DNA from: Planococcus sp. SK3692
GTDB lineage: Bacteria > Bacillota > Bacilli > Bacillales_A > Planococcaceae
DNA: 64,000 bases
NCBI RefSeq assembly: GCF_028890485.2
Contig: NZ_JARCHV010000002.1
Coordinates: forward strand, 1,178,001-1,242,000
Direction of reading: 5' to 3'
Positions 30,129-38,504 of this stretch are shown piece by piece (position 1 is the first letter of the stretch; the number at the start of each line of letters is the position of its first letter). The notes below the pieces were generated by a model, which had not been told where the DNA came from, searched no databases, and saw only the letters and a list, made by a program, of their open reading frames with translations. The translations under genes were made by a program, and so were the position numbers.

Positions 30129-30644
30129 GTGGAATGGTTTAACGTAGGAAAAATAGTTAATACCCACGGGATTCGTGGTGAAGTGCGCGTCATGTCCCGT
30201 ACCGATTTCCCGGAAGAACGGTTTGCGGTCGGCAACAAGCTCGGCCTTTTTACGCCAGGCGCAAAAAAACCGGTCATGGTGAAAATAGCAAGCCATCGGA
30301 CACATAAAAACTTCAATCTATTGTCTTTCGAAGGTTATCCGAACATCAATGATGTGGAACCGTTTAAAGAAAGCTACTTGAAAATCGCTGAACATGAGCT
30401 CGGCGATCTAGAGGAAGGCGCTTTTTATCATCACGAAATCCTCGGCTGCCAAGTGTTTTCTGTGGAAGGTGAAGAAATCGGCAAAGTAACCGAAATTTTG
30501 GAAACAGGCGCAAATGATGTGTGGGAAGTAACGCCACTAAAGGGCAAAAAGCATTACATCCCTTATATTGAAGACGTCGTCAAAGAAATCGATATCGATG
30601 AAAAGAAAATCCTCATCGATGTGTTGGACGGCTTGTTATCATGA
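30129..30644 (+). CDS. rimM: ribosome maturation factor RimM
   Basis: Binds S19 and helps mature the head of the 30S subunit. The N-terminal beta-barrel shows [19 protein letters not shown] and the C-terminal PRC-barrel includes [18 protein letters not shown] and [12 protein letters not shown]. The frame is open upstream, but only the GTG at 30129 (MEWFNVGK) aligns with homologues and has a ribosome site (GGAAGGGTG). The protein is 171 residues. It overlaps trmD by 4 bases. Confidence 0.94.
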   Translation: MEWFNVGKIVNTHGIRGEVRVMSRTDFPEERFAVGNKLGLFTPGAKKPVMVKIASHRTHKNFNLLSFEGYPNINDVEPFKESYLKIAEHELGDLEEGAFYHHEILGCQVFSVEGEEIGKVTEILETGANDVWEVTPLKGKKHYIPYIEDVVKEIDIDEKKILIDVLDGLLS

Positions 30645-31372
30645 TGAACATCCAAGTGTTGTCTCTTTTTCCGCCCATGTTCGAAGGTGTATTCCAGCAT
30701 TCCATCATGAAAAAAGCCCAGGACAAAGGGGCGGTCACGCTAGGCATCGTCGACATCCGCGAATTTGCCGACAATAAGCGACAAGTGGATGATTACCCTT
30801 TCGGCGGCGGCGCTGGCATGGTGCTGAAACCCGAACCAGTGTTTAATGCGGTCGAGAGCATCACAAATGCTGGCAAGAAGCCGCGCGTCATTTTGATGTG
30901 CCCGCAAGGCGAGCGCTTCACACAAAAGAAAGCGGAAGAACTTGCCCTAGAAGAGGAACTGGTTTTCATTTGCGGCCACTATGAAGGCTACGATGAACGC
31001 ATCCGAGAACATTTGGTCACTGACGAAATTTCCATCGGCGATTTCGTGTTGACTGGCGGGGAGCTGGCAGCTATGACCGTGATCGACAGCGTCGTAAGGC
31101 TGCTCCCGGGTGTGCTTGGCAATAGTGATTCTTCGGTCCGTGATTCGTTTTCGACCGGCCTTTTGGAGCATCCGCATTACACGCGTCCGGCTGACTTCAG
31201 AGGGATGGTTGTCCCAAGTGTTTTGACGTCGGGGAACCACGCCAAAATTGAAGACTGGCGGGAAGAACAAGGTTTGAAGCGCACGCTCGAACGTCGTCCG
31301 GACCTTCTTGACCATGTCGAACTTAGCGATAAACAGCAAACCATATTGGCTCGCTTACAAGCCGAAAAATAA
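30641..31372 (+). CDS. trmD: tRNA (guanine-37-N1)-methyltransferase TrmD
   Basis: Makes m1G37 next to the anticodon, which prevents +1 frameshifting. It is a trefoil-knot enzyme: [28 protein letters not shown] and [15 protein letters not shown] form the SAM knot, and a C-terminal helical domain follows. Length 243. Two ATG codons are in tandem (30641, 30644); the first overlaps the rimM stop, the second matches the Bacillus start, and the choice is uncertain by one residue. Confidence 0.95.
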   Translation: MMNIQVLSLFPPMFEGVFQHSIMKKAQDKGAVTLGIVDIREFADNKRQVDDYPFGGGAGMVLKPEPVFNAVESITNAGKKPRVILMCPQGERFTQKKAEELALEEELVFICGHYEGYDERIREHLVTDEISIGDFVLTGGELAAMTVIDSVVRLLPGVLGNSDSSVRDSFSTGLLEHPHYTRPADFRGMVVPSVLTSGNHAKIEDWREEQGLKRTLERRPDLLDHVELSDKQQTILARLQAEK

Positions 31373-31381
31373 ATCAGGATA

Positions 31382-31484
31382 GCTCTTGCAGGCAGACGCG
31401 TGAAGTGATAGTATGGAGAATGTACTTTTATGTAAAGTACACGAATCACGGTGTTCCGCTGCAAAGATTATGGATTGCAAGAGC
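31382..31484 (+). promoter_or_regulatory. putative L19 leader (ribosomal protein autoregulatory RNA)
   Basis: The 135-base gap between trmD and rplS can fold: GCTCTTGCA (31382-31390) is perfectly complementary to TGCAAGAGC (31476-31484), enclosing a hairpin TGTACTTT/AAAGTACA (31421-31428 with 31434-31441). The position and size fit the L19 leader family described ahead of rplS in low-G+C Gram-positives, thought to let L19 regulate its own mRNA. Fold read by eye only. Confidence 0.6.
31386..31414 (+). promoter_or_regulatory. candidate promoter inside the L19 leader
   Basis: TTGCAG (31386-31391), 17-base spacer, TAGTAT (31409-31414). It overlaps the 5' arm of the leader's closing stem, so a transcript starting near 31421 would lack that arm. 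Confidence 0.45.
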
Positions 31485-31507
31485 ATCTGTAGAAGGAGAG
31501 AAAAAAC

Positions 31508-31852
31508 ATGCAAAACATCATTGCTGAAATCACTAAAGAACAACTTCGTGCGGATCTTCCAAGTTTCCGTCCAGGAGATACTGTTCGCGTCCACGTGAAA
31601 GTTGTCGAGGGAACTCGCGAACGTATCCAGGTATACGAAGGAGTCGTTATCAGCCGTCGCGGAGGCGGAATCAGTGAATCATTCACTGTCCGTAAAATCT
31701 CGTACGGTGTAGGTGTTGAACGTACATTCCCTGTACACACACCGAAAATCGCTCAGCTTGAAGTTACTCGCCGTGGTAAAGTACGTCGTGCTAAATTGTA
31801 CTACTTGCGCAACCTACGCGGTAAAGCAGCTCGTATCAAAGAAATCCGTTAA
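31508..31852 (+). CDS. rplS: 50S ribosomal protein L19
   Basis: A 114-residue protein at the 30S-50S interface, recognised by [35 protein letters not shown] and the C-terminal [25 protein letters not shown]. Ribosome site AGAAGGAGAG. A putative autoregulatory leader precedes it, and two terminators follow. Strong use of optimal codons. Confidence 0.97.
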   Translation: MQNIIAEITKEQLRADLPSFRPGDTVRVHVKVVEGTRERIQVYEGVVISRRGGGISESFTVRKISYGVGVERTFPVHTPKIAQLEVTRRGKVRRAKLYYLRNLRGKAARIKEIR

Positions 31853-31867
31853 TATCGCAAACAAGGG

Positions 31868-31892
31868 AGAAGGCTTAACGCCTTCTTCTTTT
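31868..31892 (+). terminator. first terminator after rplS
   Basis: AGAAGGC (31868-31874) and GCCTTCT (31880-31886) with a 5-base loop, followed by TCTTTT. Confidence 0.75.
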
Positions 31893-31896
31893 GCAT

Positions 31897-31931
31897 TTAA
31901 AAGGCCCAGGCTTCTCGCCAGGGCCTTTTAA
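31897..31931 (+). terminator. second terminator after rplS
   Basis: TTAAAAGGCCC (31897-31907, with T at 31897-31898) pairs with GGGCCTTTTAA (31921-31931); the T-rich right arm supplies the release tract. It follows the first terminator by 4 bases, giving a tandem stop before lepB. Confidence 0.75.
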
Positions 31932-31990
31932 TGTACTGTTTTCAAGGCGCCAAGAGCACAGCTCATGCAAGGATATGGCTTTTCTTTTCT

Positions 31991-32019
31991 TTGCTAAACA
32001 CCTTGTTTCGCTGTACAAT
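31991..32019 (+). promoter_or_regulatory. predicted sigma-A promoter for lepB
   Basis: TTGCTA (31991-31996), 17-base spacer, TACAAT (32014-32019), about 30 bases before the ATG. Confidence 0.55.
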
Positions 32020-32048
32020 TAAAGCATTAAGCGCGGGGAGGAACACGC

Positions 32049-32606
32049 ATGGAAGCTGAAGGGAAAAAGAAAAATGAAGTGTGGGAATGGTCCAAAGCTC
32101 TATTGATTGCGTTCGGCCTTGCGGCAATTATCCGGTTTTTCCTATTCACACCGATTGTGGTGGACGGGGAATCGATGATGCCGACTCTTGAACACGGCGA
32201 TCGGATGATCGTTAACAAAATTGGCTATAACATTGGTGAACCGGATCGATTCGACATTATTGTTTTTCATGCACCGGAACAAAAAGACTATATCAAGCGG
32301 GTCATCGGACTGCCGGGCGATCATGTTGCCTATGAGGAAGACCAGCTCTTTATAAATGGGGAAGCAGTGGAAGAACCTTATCTCGACCAATATAAGACAG
32401 GCATTACCGGTACTTTGACAGAAGATTTTGTGCTAGAGGATATCACCAGTTATTCCACCATTCCGGATGGCTACGTATTCGTCATGGGGGATAACCGTAG
32501 AGCGAGCAAAGACAGCCGGCATATCGGGCTGGTGCCGATCGAAGAAGTAATCGGCAATACGAATTTTGTTTTTTGGCCGGTGGATGAAGCCGGCATTGTA
32601 AACTAA
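32049..32606 (+). CDS. lepB: type I signal peptidase
   Basis: Membrane-anchored protease that removes signal peptides from secreted proteins. A single N-terminal membrane segment (about 16-35) precedes the catalytic Ser42 in GESMMPTL and the general base Lys83 in [12 protein letters not shown]; the C-terminal box is [12 protein letters not shown]. Length 185 is typical of Bacillus SipS-type enzymes. Ribosome site CGGGGAGGAA. rbgA follows 11 bases later. A genome of this type usually has more than one signal peptidase, so this is one paralogue. Confidence 0.95.
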   Translation: MEAEGKKKNEVWEWSKALLIAFGLAAIIRFFLFTPIVVDGESMMPTLEHGDRMIVNKIGYNIGEPDRFDIIVFHAPEQKDYIKRVIGLPGDHVAYEEDQLFINGEAVEEPYLDQYKTGITGTLTEDFVLEDITSYSTIPDGYVFVMGDNRRASKDSRHIGLVPIEEVIGNTNFVFWPVDEAGIVN

Positions 32607-32617
32607 GGAGTGGTAGC

Positions 32618-33493
32618 ATGACGATTCAATGGTTTCCCGGACATATGGCGAAAGCGCGCCGGGAAGTAACAGAAAAACTGAAATTGGTGGATATCATCTT
32701 TGAATTGGTGGATGCACGCCTGCCGTTGTCATCACGCAATCCAATGATCGACCAAGTGATCCAGCAGAAGCCCCGCCTGATCATTCTCAATAAAATGGAT
32801 ATGGCAGACGAGCGGGAAACCAAAAAATGGATCGAGCATTTTGAAAGTGAAGGAACGCGCGCTGTAGCAATCAATTCCTTGGAAGGAAAAGGGCTTCAGG
32901 CAGTCACCAAAGCTTCGAAGGAGATCTTGAAAGAAAAATGGGACCGTATGGAAGCGAAAGGCATTAAGCCGCGCGCCATTCGTGCTATGATCGTCGGCAT
33001 CCCGAACGTCGGAAAATCAACATTGATCAACCGTCTCGCCAAAAAAAGCCTGGCGAAAACGGGTAATATGCCGGGGGTCACAAAAGCGCAGCAATGGATC
33101 AAAGTCGGCAAGGAAATCGAATTGCTCGATACCCCAGGGATTCTCTGGCCGAAATTTGAAGACCAAGAGACCGGCCAGAAGCTTGCGGTGACTGGGGCGA
33201 TTAAAGATTCGGTCATCCAAATGCAGGAATTGGCGATCTATGCGCTGAAGTTTTTGGAAAAGCGCTACCCGGACCGTTTGATGGACCGCTACGGTATTGA
33301 CCACATCGATGAAGATCTGGTGAAGACCTTCGATCATATCGGCAAAAAACGCTATATGATTGGCCCAGACAATGAAGTCGATTATGAAATGACGGCCGAA
33401 ATCATCATCCGCGATATTCGCAACCAGCATCTCGGGCGCATTACATTCGATTACCGGGATGAAATGATTGCAGAACAAGACGAATTGGCATAA
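32618..33493 (+). CDS. rbgA: ribosome biogenesis GTPase RbgA (YlqF)
   Basis: Circularly permuted GTPase needed for late 50S assembly. G4 LNKMDMAD comes before the P-loop [12 protein letters not shown], followed by GVTKAQQW and G3 DTPGILWPK. The N-terminal [12 protein letters not shown] motif and C-terminal ANTAR-like helical domain fit the YlqF/YawG family. Length 291. It ends at a strong hairpin terminator before rnhB. Confidence 0.95.
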   Translation: MTIQWFPGHMAKARREVTEKLKLVDIIFELVDARLPLSSRNPMIDQVIQQKPRLIILNKMDMADERETKKWIEHFESEGTRAVAINSLEGKGLQAVTKASKEILKEKWDRMEAKGIKPRAIRAMIVGIPNVGKSTLINRLAKKSLAKTGNMPGVTKAQQWIKVGKEIELLDTPGILWPKFEDQETGQKLAVTGAIKDSVIQMQELAIYALKFLEKRYPDRLMDRYGIDHIDEDLVKTFDHIGKKRYMIGPDNEVDYEMTAEIIIRDIRNQHLGRITFDYRDEMIAEQDELA

Positions 33494-33496
33494 CAC

Positions 33497-33529
33497 AGCG
33501 GGTCCTAAAACAGGACCCGCTATTTCTTT
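33497..33529 (+). terminator. hairpin terminator after rbgA
   Basis: AGCGGGTCCT (33497-33506) pairs perfectly with AGGACCCGCT (33512-33521) around AAAAC, followed by ATTTCTTT. The U-tract is interrupted. Confidence 0.75.
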
Positions 33530-33549
33530 GTGAAAAGGAAGTGGCAATA

Positions 33550-34320
33550 ATGGAGACGACAGCATCAATCAAGGAAAAACTACGGCAAGCAGAAACCTTC
33601 GAGCCGTGGATGGAAGAATTGAAAAACGATACGCGCAAAAGTGTCCAGCAATTGCTCGCCTCCTGGCAGCGCCGGTTCGACAAAAAGGTTTCCTTGCTGC
33701 AGCACTTGGAAGACAAGCAAAGCTTTGATCGACAGTTCAAAAAACATCCGGGTTCGCTCGTTGCCGGCATTGATGAGGCAGGGCGAGGACCGCTTGCCGG
33801 GCCGGTCGTGACGGCAGCTGTCATCTTGCCGGAAGATTGCAGCGCATTCATCGGATTGGACGATTCGAAAATAATAGCAAAAGCGAAGCGCTATGAATTG
33901 GCCCTGCTCATCAAGCAACAGGCAGTCAGTTGGTCAGTCCATATCCAGCCGCCTGAAGCTATCGACCGGTTGAATATTTACCAGGCGACCAAACAATCGA
34001 TGGAGGCTGCAGCAAACGGTTTGGGCACATCACCGGATATCGTTTTGGCAGATGCCATGAAACTGGCACTCCCGATGCCTTCTGAATCGATCATCAAAGG
34101 CGATGCAAAAAGTTTATGCATCGCCGCCGCATCGATCCTAGCGAAGACCGGCAGGGATGATTTAATGGATGAATACGACGAGATGTATCCACAGTATGGC
34201 TTTTCGAAGCATGCGGGATATGGCACGAAAGACCATCTCTCGGCGCTAGAAGCACATGGTCCTTGCCCAATCCACCGAAAGACCTTCGAACCCGTAAAAT
34301 CGATGGCTGAAAGGCTATAA
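33550..34320 (+). CDS. rnhB: ribonuclease HII
   Basis: Cuts RNA in RNA-DNA hybrids and removes single ribonucleotides from DNA. The first two catalytic acids are in GIDEAGRGPLAGPVV (near 72-73), with LDDSK, VLADAMKL and KGDAKSLCIAAASILAKTGRDDLMD following. It carries the N-terminal extension of about 70 residues usual in Firmicute enzymes. The ATG at 33550 has AAGGAAG at good spacing; the GTG at 33541 lies against that site and is rejected. It is 256 residues long. Confidence 0.94.
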   Translation: METTASIKEKLRQAETFEPWMEELKNDTRKSVQQLLASWQRRFDKKVSLLQHLEDKQSFDRQFKKHPGSLVAGIDEAGRGPLAGPVVTAAVILPEDCSAFIGLDDSKIIAKAKRYELALLIKQQAVSWSVHIQPPEAIDRLNIYQATKQSMEAAANGLGTSPDIVLADAMKLALPMPSESIIKGDAKSLCIAAASILAKTGRDDLMDEYDEMYPQYGFSKHAGYGTKDHLSALEAHGPCPIHRKTFEPVKSMAERL

Positions 34321-34363
34321 GAGATAGAAAATTCGAAGTTTTATGCAGAGTGGCTGTCAGCTG

Positions 34364-34392
34364 TGGACATTCTGTGGCAACTTTAATACAAT
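34364..34392 (+). promoter_or_regulatory. predicted sigma-A promoter for sucCD
   Basis: TGGACA (34364-34369), 17-base spacer, TACAAT (34387-34392), about 50 bases before sucC. A near-palindrome AAAATTCGAAGTTTT (34328-34342) lies just upstream of the -35. Confidence 0.5.
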
Positions 34393-34441
34393 GGTAGAGG
34401 CAATAAAATTAAGAGACAGATGTTTGATTGGAGGATGACAG

Positions 34442-35602
34442 ATGAATATCCATGAATATCAGGGAAAACAGGTCCTGAAACAATATGGCGTATCAGTACC
34501 AGAAGGCCATGTTGCTTTTTCACCTGAAGAAGCAGTCAAAGCAGCGAAAGAACTTGGTTCGGATGTTGTCGTTGTTAAAGCCCAAATCCACGCAGGTGGA
34601 CGAGGCAAGGCAGGCGGCGTCAAGCTGGCGAAAAACTTGGACGAAGTGCGTGAATATGCGAAGGAATTGCTTGGCAAGGTCCTCGTAACGCATCAGACAG
34701 GCCCAGAAGGCAAAGAAGTTAAACGCCTTTACATCGAAGCGGGCAGCAACATCGAAAAAGAATACTATCTTGGATTAGTTCTTGACCGTGAAACTTCCCT
34801 AGTCAACTTGATGGGATCAGAAGAAGGCGGAATGGACATCGAGGAAGTTGCAGCAAACACACCGGAGCGTATCTTCTATGAAGCAATCGATCCCGTTGTT
34901 GGTTTGACTGGCTTCCAAGCCCGCCGTATGGCATTCAACATGAACATCCCGGCTAAGCTTGTCAACAAAGCTGCGAAATTGATGCTAGGCCTTTATCAGG
35001 CTTATGTGGAAAAAGACGCAGCAATCGTTGAAATCAACCCATTGGTTGTTACAGGCGACGGGCAGGTAGTAGCTTTGGATGCGAAGTTCAACTTCGATGC
35101 AAACGCTCTGTACCGTCATCAGGACATCATGGAAATGCGCGATTACGATGAAGAAGATGCAAAAGAAATCGAAGCTTCCAAGTATGACTTGAGCTATATT
35201 TCTTTGGATGGAAACATCGGCTGTATGGTTAACGGTGCCGGCCTTGCTATGGCAACAATGGATACGATTAACTATTACGGCGGCTCACCCGCTAACTTCC
35301 TTGACGTTGGGGGCGGTGCCACCGCTGAGAAAGTAACGGAAGCTTTCAAAATCATTCTTTCTGATAAGAATGTCAAAGGAATCTTCGTTAACATTTTCGG
35401 CGGAATCATGAAGTGCGACATCATTGCGGAAGGTGTTATCCAAGCGGCTAAAGAAGTTAGCCTGGAAGTGCCATTAGTCGTCCGTCTTGAAGGCACTAAC
35501 GTAGAAATCGGTAAAAAACTGCTGAACGAATCAGGTCTGAACATCGTAGCTGCTGGCACTATGGCAGATGGCGCGAAACAGATCGTAGAACTTGTAGGCT
35601 AA
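34442..35602 (+). CDS. sucC: succinyl-CoA synthetase, beta subunit
   Basis: The nucleotide- and succinate-binding subunit of the TCA-cycle enzyme that interconverts succinyl-CoA and succinate with substrate-level phosphorylation. N-terminal ATP-grasp ([31 protein letters not shown]) and C-terminal CoA-ligase domain ([27 protein letters not shown]). Length 386. Ribosome site TGGAGGATG; sucD follows 18 bases later. Codon use is of the highly expressed type. Confidence 0.97.
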   Translation: MNIHEYQGKQVLKQYGVSVPEGHVAFSPEEAVKAAKELGSDVVVVKAQIHAGGRGKAGGVKLAKNLDEVREYAKELLGKVLVTHQTGPEGKEVKRLYIEAGSNIEKEYYLGLVLDRETSLVNLMGSEEGGMDIEEVAANTPERIFYEAIDPVVGLTGFQARRMAFNMNIPAKLVNKAAKLMLGLYQAYVEKDAAIVEINPLVVTGDGQVVALDAKFNFDANALYRHQDIMEMRDYDEEDAKEIEASKYDLSYISLDGNIGCMVNGAGLAMATMDTINYYGGSPANFLDVGGGATAEKVTEAFKIILSDKNVKGIFVNIFGGIMKCDIIAEGVIQAAKEVSLEVPLVVRLEGTNVEIGKKLLNESGLNIVAAGTMADGAKQIVELVG

Positions 35603-35620
35603 AGAAGGGCAGGGACAAAA

Positions 35621-36523
35621 ATGAGCGTATACATTAATAAAGACACAAAAGTGCTTGTACAGGGAATTACAGGGTCAACTGCCCTTTTCCACACAAAGCA
35701 AATGCTTGAATACGGAACGAAAATCGTTGCGGGTGTAACACCAGGCAAAGGCGGGACTGAAGTTGAAGGCGTACCTGTCTTCAATACAGTTCAAGATGCC
35801 GTAGAAGCGACAGGTGCCAATGTATCTGTAATTTATGTGCCGGCTCCTTTTGCTGCTGACGCAATTCTTGAAGCAACAGAAGCTGAGTTGGATATGGCAA
35901 TCTGCATCACTGAACACATTCCAGTATTGGATATGGTGAAAGTGAAGCGCTATATGGAAGGCAAGAAAACACGTCTTGTCGGACCGAACTGCCCGGGTGT
36001 TATCACTCCGGACGAATGTAAGATCGGCATCATGCCTGGCTACATTCACAAAAAAGGACATGTCGGCGTTGTTTCTCGCTCTGGTACATTGACGTATGAA
36101 GCGACTCACCAATTGTCTGAAGAAGGTATCGGCCAATCGACTGCTGTTGGTATCGGCGGAGACCCGGTCAACGGAACGAACTTTATCGATGTATTGAAAG
36201 AATTCAATGAAGATGAAGATACGTATGCAGTTGTCATGATCGGTGAAATCGGCGGTACTGCAGAAGAAGAAGCTGCACAATGGGTGAAAGAGAACATGAC
36301 GAAACCTGTTGTCGGCTTTATCGGCGGGCAGACGGCTCCTGAAGGAAAACGCATGGGCCACGCTGGTGCGATCATTTCTGGAGGCAAAGGTACTGCTGCA
36401 GACAAGATCAAAGCAATGAACGCTGCTGGAATCGAAGTTGCAGACACACCTTCCGTTATTGGCGAAACTTTGATCAAAGTGATCAAGGAAAAAGGCCTTT
36501 ACGACGCTTGTAAAACTCATTAA
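35621..36523 (+). CDS. sucD: succinyl-CoA synthetase, alpha subunit
   Basis: Catalytic subunit bearing the phosphohistidine. CoA-binding Rossmann domain [14 protein letters not shown] near residue 14 and His247 in [12 protein letters not shown], the phosphorylated residue of the family. VGPNCPGVI and [11 protein letters not shown] are also conserved. Length 300. Ends at a strong terminator. Confidence 0.97.
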   Translation: MSVYINKDTKVLVQGITGSTALFHTKQMLEYGTKIVAGVTPGKGGTEVEGVPVFNTVQDAVEATGANVSVIYVPAPFAADAILEATEAELDMAICITEHIPVLDMVKVKRYMEGKKTRLVGPNCPGVITPDECKIGIMPGYIHKKGHVGVVSRSGTLTYEATHQLSEEGIGQSTAVGIGGDPVNGTNFIDVLKEFNEDEDTYAVVMIGEIGGTAEEEAAQWVKENMTKPVVGFIGGQTAPEGKRMGHAGAIISGGKGTAADKIKAMNAAGIEVADTPSVIGETLIKVIKEKGLYDACKTH

Positions 36524-36530
36524 TATACGG

Positions 36531-36570
36531 AATCCCCGAAGCATCTTTTTAGATGCCTCGGGGATTTTTT
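36531..36570 (+). terminator. intrinsic terminator after sucD
   Basis: AATCCCCGA-GCATCT (36531-36546) pairs with AGATGC-TCGGGGATT (36551-36567) with one internal mismatch, followed by TTTT. Confidence 0.92.
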
Positions 36571-36680
36571 GGTTTTCTTGACGATTGTCAAAATAGAATT
36601 CGAGCGAATTTGCAGTGGTTTTTGCCAATCATCCTCTATAATGGAATGAATGGCATCATGCGCAAGTAGGAGGGCACAGG

Positions 36681-37424
36681 ATGGAAGCAGAATGGGTTTT
36701 AGGGATAGCGGCAGGGGCAATCGCTGCAGCCTCTGGAATGAAAATGGCGAACAGTAGAGCAAAAAATAAGAAACTGGAACTCAAGGAACAGACAATCATG
36801 AACGAATTCGTCGCACCGTTTCTGCCCGATGTGATGGGGTTTTATCATTTGGAAGTGTTGGGTAAAGATCCGCTTTCAGCAATAGACTGTGAAAAGCTGG
36901 TAGACAAAATTTTTCAACAAAGCCTCACAGAGGAATATCACCGTTTTGACCGCCATGAAGCACTGGGCCAGATGCAAGAAGTGGCACAAGCTGCGAAAAA
37001 TAACCAACTGGAGCTGCTCAAGTTTTTGTTTTGGTACCTCGATTTTTCCAACACCATATTAAAGGATGTGCTGGCACAATCGCACCCATTGCTGCGGGAA
37101 ACCAGGCTGCTAGAGAAACAATTGGCGGTGTGGTGCATTTGTCATGAAGAATTAAAGGAAGATGCACTAGCTAGCGTTTCTGAATTGATCCATCACAGTT
37201 CATATTTTATTGACGCGTTAAAAGAAATGGAAGTGGGCGTGTTCCGCGAACTAATGGCAGATGATGAATTGCGCAACGAGCGCCGTGGAAATTTCGCGCG
37301 CATCATTTTCCAGGCATTTGAAAAGCAAGCGCAAGGGGAAGTGGAGTTAAAAGCAGTCGAGCAATTCCAAGAACATTATAATAAGCGGTATACTCATCGC
37401 AATAAAGGACAAATCCGGTTTTAG
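36681..37424 (+). CDS. uncharacterised helical protein with N-terminal membrane anchor
   Basis: I do not recognise a family. The 247-residue product opens MEAEWVLGIAAGAIAAASGM, a single short hydrophobic segment near 5-21 that could be a membrane anchor or uncleaved signal, followed by a basic stretch (NSRAKNKK). The rest looks helical and charged, with several regular Leu/Glu patterns and a notable KFLFWYLDFSN near 114-124. Two cysteines sit close together at CICH. Ribosome site AGGAGGGCAC supports the ATG. It stands alone between the sucCD terminator and dprA; I recall no counterpart at this position in B. subtilis. Codon use resembles its neighbours, so recent transfer is not indicated. 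Confidence 0.85.
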   Translation: MEAEWVLGIAAGAIAAASGMKMANSRAKNKKLELKEQTIMNEFVAPFLPDVMGFYHLEVLGKDPLSAIDCEKLVDKIFQQSLTEEYHRFDRHEALGQMQEVAQAAKNNQLELLKFLFWYLDFSNTILKDVLAQSHPLLRETRLLEKQLAVWCICHEELKEDALASVSELIHHSSYFIDALKEMEVGVFRELMADDELRNERRGNFARIIFQAFEKQAQGEVELKAVEQFQEHYNKRYTHRNKGQIRF

Positions 37425-37464
37425 CATATTTACGGATTGGGCTTGAAGCTCTATGATGGATGTA

Positions 37465-37483
37465 AGCGCAAGCTTTTTGCGCT
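37465..37483 (+). terminator. weak hairpin between 36681-37424 gene and dprA
   Basis: AGCGCAA (37465-37471) pairs with TTGCGCT (37477-37483). No continuous T-tract follows, so termination is doubtful. Confidence 0.3.
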
Positions 37484-37507
37484 GGTATTTAACGAAGGAG
37501 GACTGTC

Positions 37508-38395
37508 ATGGAAGATGAATTCATTCAACGCCTGCTTGCCCTGCATTATGTATACCCGAAGCCTTTAGACCGCTTATTGCCCTTAATGAAAGATGACCCG
37601 GACCTGGAATACCTGCGTTTTCGGAGCCCCGTCGACCTTGCAGAAACTTTGCAAATCCCACTGGAAAAAGCAAATGCCATGAAGCGCTCATACCTCAACT
37701 ACGTAAACACCCCTTTTTTGAAAATCTACAGCCAACAGCGAATCCATCCCCTAGTTTACCGCGATCCTCTGTATCCATCCTCTTTGCATGATTTGATTGA
37801 CCCACCTGCCGTATTATACTTGAAGGGAGATTCCGCTTTGCTCGATGCACCTGAAAAAATAGCGGTCATCGGTTCTAGAAAAGCTGAAAATTATTCACAA
37901 GCGGTTATTCAGCAATTGCTTCCTCCTTTGCTAGCAGAAGGCTTCGTCATCGTCAGCGGATTGGCAAAAGGCGCTGATGCAATGGCCCATAAATGCGCCA
38001 TCGATGGCGGCGGCAAAACCATCGCCGTCGTAGGGAGCGGCTTTATGCATCGCTATCCAAAAATCAATAATGAGCTGTCTTTTATAATAGAAGAAACTCA
38101 ATTGCTAGTAAGCGAATATCCACCGTATATGCCCCCGAGGAAATGGAATTTCCCAATGCGTAACCGCATCATTAGTGGATTATCGAAAGGGGTCATTGTC
38201 ACACAGGCAGAAGTGAAAAGCGGAACTTGGAGTACTGTTGAGCACGCTCTGGACCATGGGAAAGATATTTTTGCCGTTCCTGGAGATGTCTTTTCGCCGC
38301 TTTCCGGCGGCCCGCATAAATTAATTGCAGAAGGCGCAAAACCCGTCTGGAATGGGGCTCAAGTGCTGGAAGAATACCGCCAATTAAGAAGCTGA
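37508..38395 (+). CDS. dprA: DNA processing protein DprA
   Basis: Protects incoming single-stranded DNA and loads RecA during natural transformation. The Rossmann-like DprA domain shows IAVIGSRKAENYSQ, IVSGLAKGADAMAHKCAI, SEYPPYMPPRKWNFPMRNRIISGLS and the AVPGDVFSPLSGGPHKLI end. Length 295; it lacks the C-terminal winged helix of longer homologues. Ribosome site GAAGGAGGAC. topA follows, as in B. subtilis. Confidence 0.93.
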   Translation: MEDEFIQRLLALHYVYPKPLDRLLPLMKDDPDLEYLRFRSPVDLAETLQIPLEKANAMKRSYLNYVNTPFLKIYSQQRIHPLVYRDPLYPSSLHDLIDPPAVLYLKGDSALLDAPEKIAVIGSRKAENYSQAVIQQLLPPLLAEGFVIVSGLAKGADAMAHKCAIDGGGKTIAVVGSGFMHRYPKINNELSFIIEETQLLVSEYPPYMPPRKWNFPMRNRIISGLSKGVIVTQAEVKSGTWSTVEHALDHGKDIFAVPGDVFSPLSGGPHKLIAEGAKPVWNGAQVLEEYRQLRS

Positions 38396-38419
38396 AAATG
38401 GTCGGTTCGACGAAAAGCC

Positions 38420-38448
38420 TTGCAATCAGCCAAAAACTGTTATACATT
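38420..38448 (+). promoter_or_regulatory. candidate promoter for topA
   Basis: TTGCAA (38420-38425), 17-base spacer, TACATT (38443-38448). Plausible but not strong. The later CCTC...GAGG repeat overlaps the topA ribosome site. Confidence 0.35.
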
Positions 38449-38504
38449 TTGCATCAGGTGATTCTTTACACAATTTGAAGAGACCTCTATGAGGAGGAGT
38501 ATGA

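Noticed and set aside
35675-36628. 317-codon antisense frame over sucD
   Set aside because: sucD is complete and conserved on the other strand. The antisense product is rich in Phe, Ser, His and Arg, typical of a reversed gene.
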